NCBI GenBank assembly: GCA_947652115.1
Contig: OX393563.1
Location: 1,324,329 to 1,388,328 of the forward strand
Source: Blastomussa wellsi
Taxonomy: Eukaryota; Cnidaria; Anthozoa; Scleractinia; Plerogyridae
Direction of reading: 5' to 3'
DNA length: 64,000 nucleotides
Of this stretch, positions 60,449-64,000 are shown piece after piece; the first letter of the stretch is position 1; each line of letters begins with the position of its first letter. The position numbers and the translations under genes are program-made. The notes under the pieces were generated by a model. It worked only from the letters and a program-made list of their open reading frames with translations. It made no database searches and was not told where the DNA came from.

Positions 60449-63400
60449 CAATGCTATATAAACAGCTTTAGGAGCCTGGCGTATTCGTCAATATCTATAT
60501 GTTCCTTTCATCTGTTAGCTACTGTCGTATAAAATATAGCCATTATTACTGGGTTGTAATTGGGTTTTTCGGAGGAAATAAATACTGCAATGAAACTTCA
60601 GGAGCAGATCTTTTGGAGCACTTATTTTTTCTTATTCGCTTCGTCATCAATGATTGACATAAAAATATGATGATGTCAACAGTATGATCATGATTTTTAT
60701 GTTTTGGCATAGATTATGAAATATATTTCTTTCAATGTAGTATAGGCTAGTTCATTAATTATCTGAACAATATTTTTACGTCTCTTTTTTTATTTATCCA
60801 AGTTGTTCATTTTGTTTAGCTCAATTATAAAACGCAGGTCTGCTCAAAAAAACACCAGCCTAATATCAAAAATTATTTTGTTACAGATTCTGACGATGCC
60901 GCAACACAATGGTACAACGTGTATTTATAGCAGTTTGCGGACCTTAGCATCAGTCTTATAGCTCTTTCAGTCCCACGTTCAAAAGATCAATTCTCCTAAC
61001 AGATTTACGTACATTTATTTTAACCTTAGTTCCCAGAATTTGGAGTTTCATCATGACGTAGCCGATAATTGATCATTTTCTCTATTCTCATTACCTGCCT
61101 GCTTGACAATGTATCAATAATGCGAGAAGAAGATATTTTTGATCAGTGCTGGGAATGAAAGAGCTAAAAGTGTGTGTTACATTTTTTCACAACTGAGTCA
61201 GATAAATATAGAATTAATACCAGTTAGTTAGAAATCTCGAGCATTGTCTCACAACGCTTATTTTGAGTATAATAGTCAAGAAATCACAACCTTTAAGTCC
61301 CAAGATTGAAATATTAGTTCTCTTTGCTATTAATCATACAGAAGTTTTAATGTTACTTATAAGAATTTAGAGGTTCGTCAAGAAAATACTCCTAGTAGAT
61401 GACTAACATTAATCTCATTACTTATATACTGAACATGAACAGGATTTGAAAGGAGAAAGTATATTTTCATCATACGGTCTTGGGAATTAGAGGTTTATAG
61501 AAGAAGCCTAAAATCTTTAATGTATTAATATACTTATTTATTAATGTCACATTCTCAAAGGCTTCTTGTTATTGGGTCGGAAAGAACCCTTGCATGTTAA
61601 TTTATAGAGAGATGTTGGAAAGCCCTTGAAGTGGAGCTTTCCTTCAGAAAAACTCTTCCATTCTCATAATTTAAGCAGTATTGACCTCTTAGTTGTATAA
61701 TAAAAATATTGTAAGGTGTAAATTATATTCAGAAAGACAATAAGCAAGCCTTAATTCCTTGCTGTCGTTATCGTGTACAGAATAACCAGATTCTAAAATA
61801 AAAGAATTCAAAGTTATTTCTCTTTGCTATTTATTGTGTTTTATCATTCAGCAAACTAGTAACAAACTGTCACGTTGCCTATGAATGGTCATGAAGCGAT
61901 TGTTACCCGTCATCTGTACTTGACAGATATATTCTGTCAGGTGATATTCCGCGCGATTTCGCAGGATAATTATTAAATATGCCTGAAAATGTTGTACAGT
62001 GTAAGCCGGACGGGCCATGAAAATATTCTCGTCTAACACAATGTACCTAGAAATAAGCGACTCCAAGGTGGTAAATAAGCCGTTCGAGCTTTCGTTCGCT
62101 TCACTTTACCTGGCTGCCTGACCATTTTAACTCTTCAGTTATTTCAAGTAAGAGGAAATTGTTGTTGTTGTCACTGGAGTGTCAAAAGTACTTAGTTTTT
62201 GCTTTTGTTTTGCATGGCTATTTTCCAATGAGTGTCGTAAAACCAAAACCAAACTAATAACTCTGACCAATCACAAAACACACTGGCAATCCACGATTCC
62301 AGTGATCAAAACTCAAAACTCGGAGCAAAATACGTAGCCGGCGCGAAGCGCGGGAAAACGTGCGCGCGCGAGTCACGACTTGTTTAAATATTGTCCTTCT
62401 GATTGGTTGAAAATGGAGGATTCCCGTCATAATGGGACTTTGAAAAAGAAAACAGAGAAAGAAAAAGCCAATTTTAAAAGTACCGAGTTGTAGTCGAACT
62501 CGGCTCACCAGCATCATGAGTGAGACGCATAACCAGCGGCATAACCTACCGGGGGACGGCTACAGAACACCGATAATTTTGTCAATTTATTGTTTTACCC
62601 GTGTGCTTGCTCAATAAATATAGACACTATACATTAGCTACCCAAATTTTCCAATATAGACTATATACATTCTCTAGCAGGAGATTGGGTTGTACTTGGA
62701 CTCCTGGACTGTCTTACTGTGTATACTCGAATTTTAATGAAATTATAAAAGGTTTAACTGAAGGGTTGGAAGAAACAAAATTAGTTTTGGAACACTATAA
62801 ACAGACGACTGACCCTACCCAAGAAGAGTTGCCAGAGGGCTGTTTTAGCATCAATTTTCTAATTTTAGACTTCAAATATCACTTTTAAACATATCCCTAA
62901 GTTACCCCAAAATACAAAACATTCATAACATAGATTCGTATTTTAAGCGCAGGGTTTTTGGATTGTTTGTGAACGATGCATTTTCAGGAAACTCATGTTA
63001 ACAGACGCCGGGGTTAACGTTTGATCGAAAAAATACCAAACGTGGTGATAAACAGAGAAAGTCCATGATAGTACTACTAGTAATTAAATTTGGATTCTTT
63101 TTTTAAAGAAAATGCCATAAAAAATAAAAATTGCCGCGGAGACAAAGGAATCATCCTCGGATACCCCAGTACCAATAAAAAGATTTTTCAAAAACTAGAA
63201 GAATGCATTTTTGTAACTAAATATGTGAACTATTTCTCACCTCAAACAAGGTTTCCGCCTGTTTTCTCTTGCTCTCTCTCTCTCGCTCTCTTTCACGTCG
63301 CAGTTAGCTTAAATCTTGTCTCCTCGAAGATGAATTTACTCTTCTCCCGTTTGCCGACATTGACATAACAAGACATAAGGGTGCTAACTATGTTTTTTCC

Positions 63401-63694
63401 AAAGTTTTGAACTTCAAAAAATACCTGAATAAATTCGTTGACTGTACTGCCGTTTTAGAAATTTGTAAAAGAACTCAACGCTTCGCTTTGCATTGCGAAT
63501 GGATTTCCCGCCAAAAAACGCGGGTTGCCACAAAACTCATTCCCAGGGCTAAGCCGTGCGTATGTTACGTTACGTGATATCAATAACCACAAAAATTCAA
63601 AGCTGTGGGAGCTCCCCTATTACTTACAAACATTACTTTACATTACAATTACCTACTTAGTAAAACGATATACTATATTACTTAGACTACTTAC
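60449..63694. other. Intergenic, nothing recognised
   Basis: No gene or RNA seen. A GC-rich patch at 62330-62370 (GCGCGAAGCGCGGG) looks like part of a short repeat. Confidence 0.3.
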
Positions 63695-63722
63695 CAGGAG
63701 CCATAAGCGATTATGGCTCCTG
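63695..63722. repeat. Perfect 12-bp-stem hairpin with GCGA loop
   Basis: CAGGAGCCATAA and TTATGGCTCCTG flank the tetraloop GCGA, which is of GNRA type. Nothing in the surroundings identifies a gene. It may belong to a retroelement 3' region. Confidence 0.7.
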
Positions 63723-63940
63723 TACTTACTTAAAAAGGTCACATTACCTGGAGTTTTTAATGTCCACCTGTGTTTCTCATTTGATTTTGGACCATTTTGC
63801 TTTCCACAGCTTTCCAGCAGGAAAAGAGAGATCGACTTTTAAACTCGGAGTCTATGACTGAATTTATGATATTCAGCAATGTATAGATAATTATTTAGCG
63901 CGTGAAAGTCGATAGCTCATGCAGTTTGAGTTTGTAATGC

Positions 63941-64000
63941 ACCTATCAATTCAATTCAATGTTTATTCACCACATATTTACATCACTTAATTAAAAAGAA
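63941..64000 (-). mobile_element. LINE tail running off the window edge
   Basis: It is the inverse of 57007-57066: the minus strand reads TTAATTAAGTGATGTAAATA and ends in repeats of ATTGA. The body lies beyond position 64000. Confidence 0.65.

Overview
The window looks like nuclear DNA from an anthozoan cnidarian, most likely a stony coral. It is AT-rich, intron-containing and crowded with short inverted-repeat DNA transposons, tRNA-derived SINEs and decayed LINEs. The animal assignment follows from three metazoan gene families that can be read exon by exon. The coral assignment is inference from the style and families of the repeats.

Layout. (1) Positions 3-875 (+) hold the 3' coding end of an NFKBIL1 (NF-kappa-B inhibitor-like 1) homologue, with a poly(A) signal at 1141. 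(2) 0.9-6 kb is intergenic and repeat-rich: a palindromic MITE family at 1.5-1.9 and 3.1 kb, and a LINE remnant at 2.3-2.6 kb. (3) 6267-14268 (-) is a complete ten-exon ZMYND19 homologue of 244 residues. No single ORF shows it; it was assembled from splice sites, phase continuity and family similarity. One intron has a GC donor. Its introns carry SINEs and a long ATCGAT/CAATTG-like cryptic simple region. (4) 14.3-18.1 kb starts at a CpG-rich, possibly bidirectional promoter. It contains two foldback elements, an unrecognised 250-residue ORF with a helix-turn-helix followed by ten-residue Ala/Thr/Pro repeats, a related 0.76 kb minisatellite, a 49-bp tandem duplication and a foldback with arms of about 72 bp. 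(5) 18-27 kb is a transposon graveyard: a LINE reverse-transcriptase fragment split by an AAT microsatellite, a deletion-derivative Harbinger element, two head-to-tail MITEs, and an element inserted at TTAA inside another element's terminal repeat. (6) 27-48 kb has no recognisable gene. It is dominated by a 1.78 kb array of the two hexamers CTATTG and CTATTA. (7) 48772-59184 (+) is a complete LIM-homeobox gene of the LMX1 class with seven coding exons and a 7.4 kb intron. (8) 59.2-64 kb holds further MITEs and a LINE tail running off the window end.

The three recognised genes are not a functional unit. NFKBIL1 and ZMYND19 are broadly expressed housekeeping-type genes. LMX1 is a developmental transcription factor, and the gene-poor 14 kb upstream of it is the natural place to look for its enhancers.
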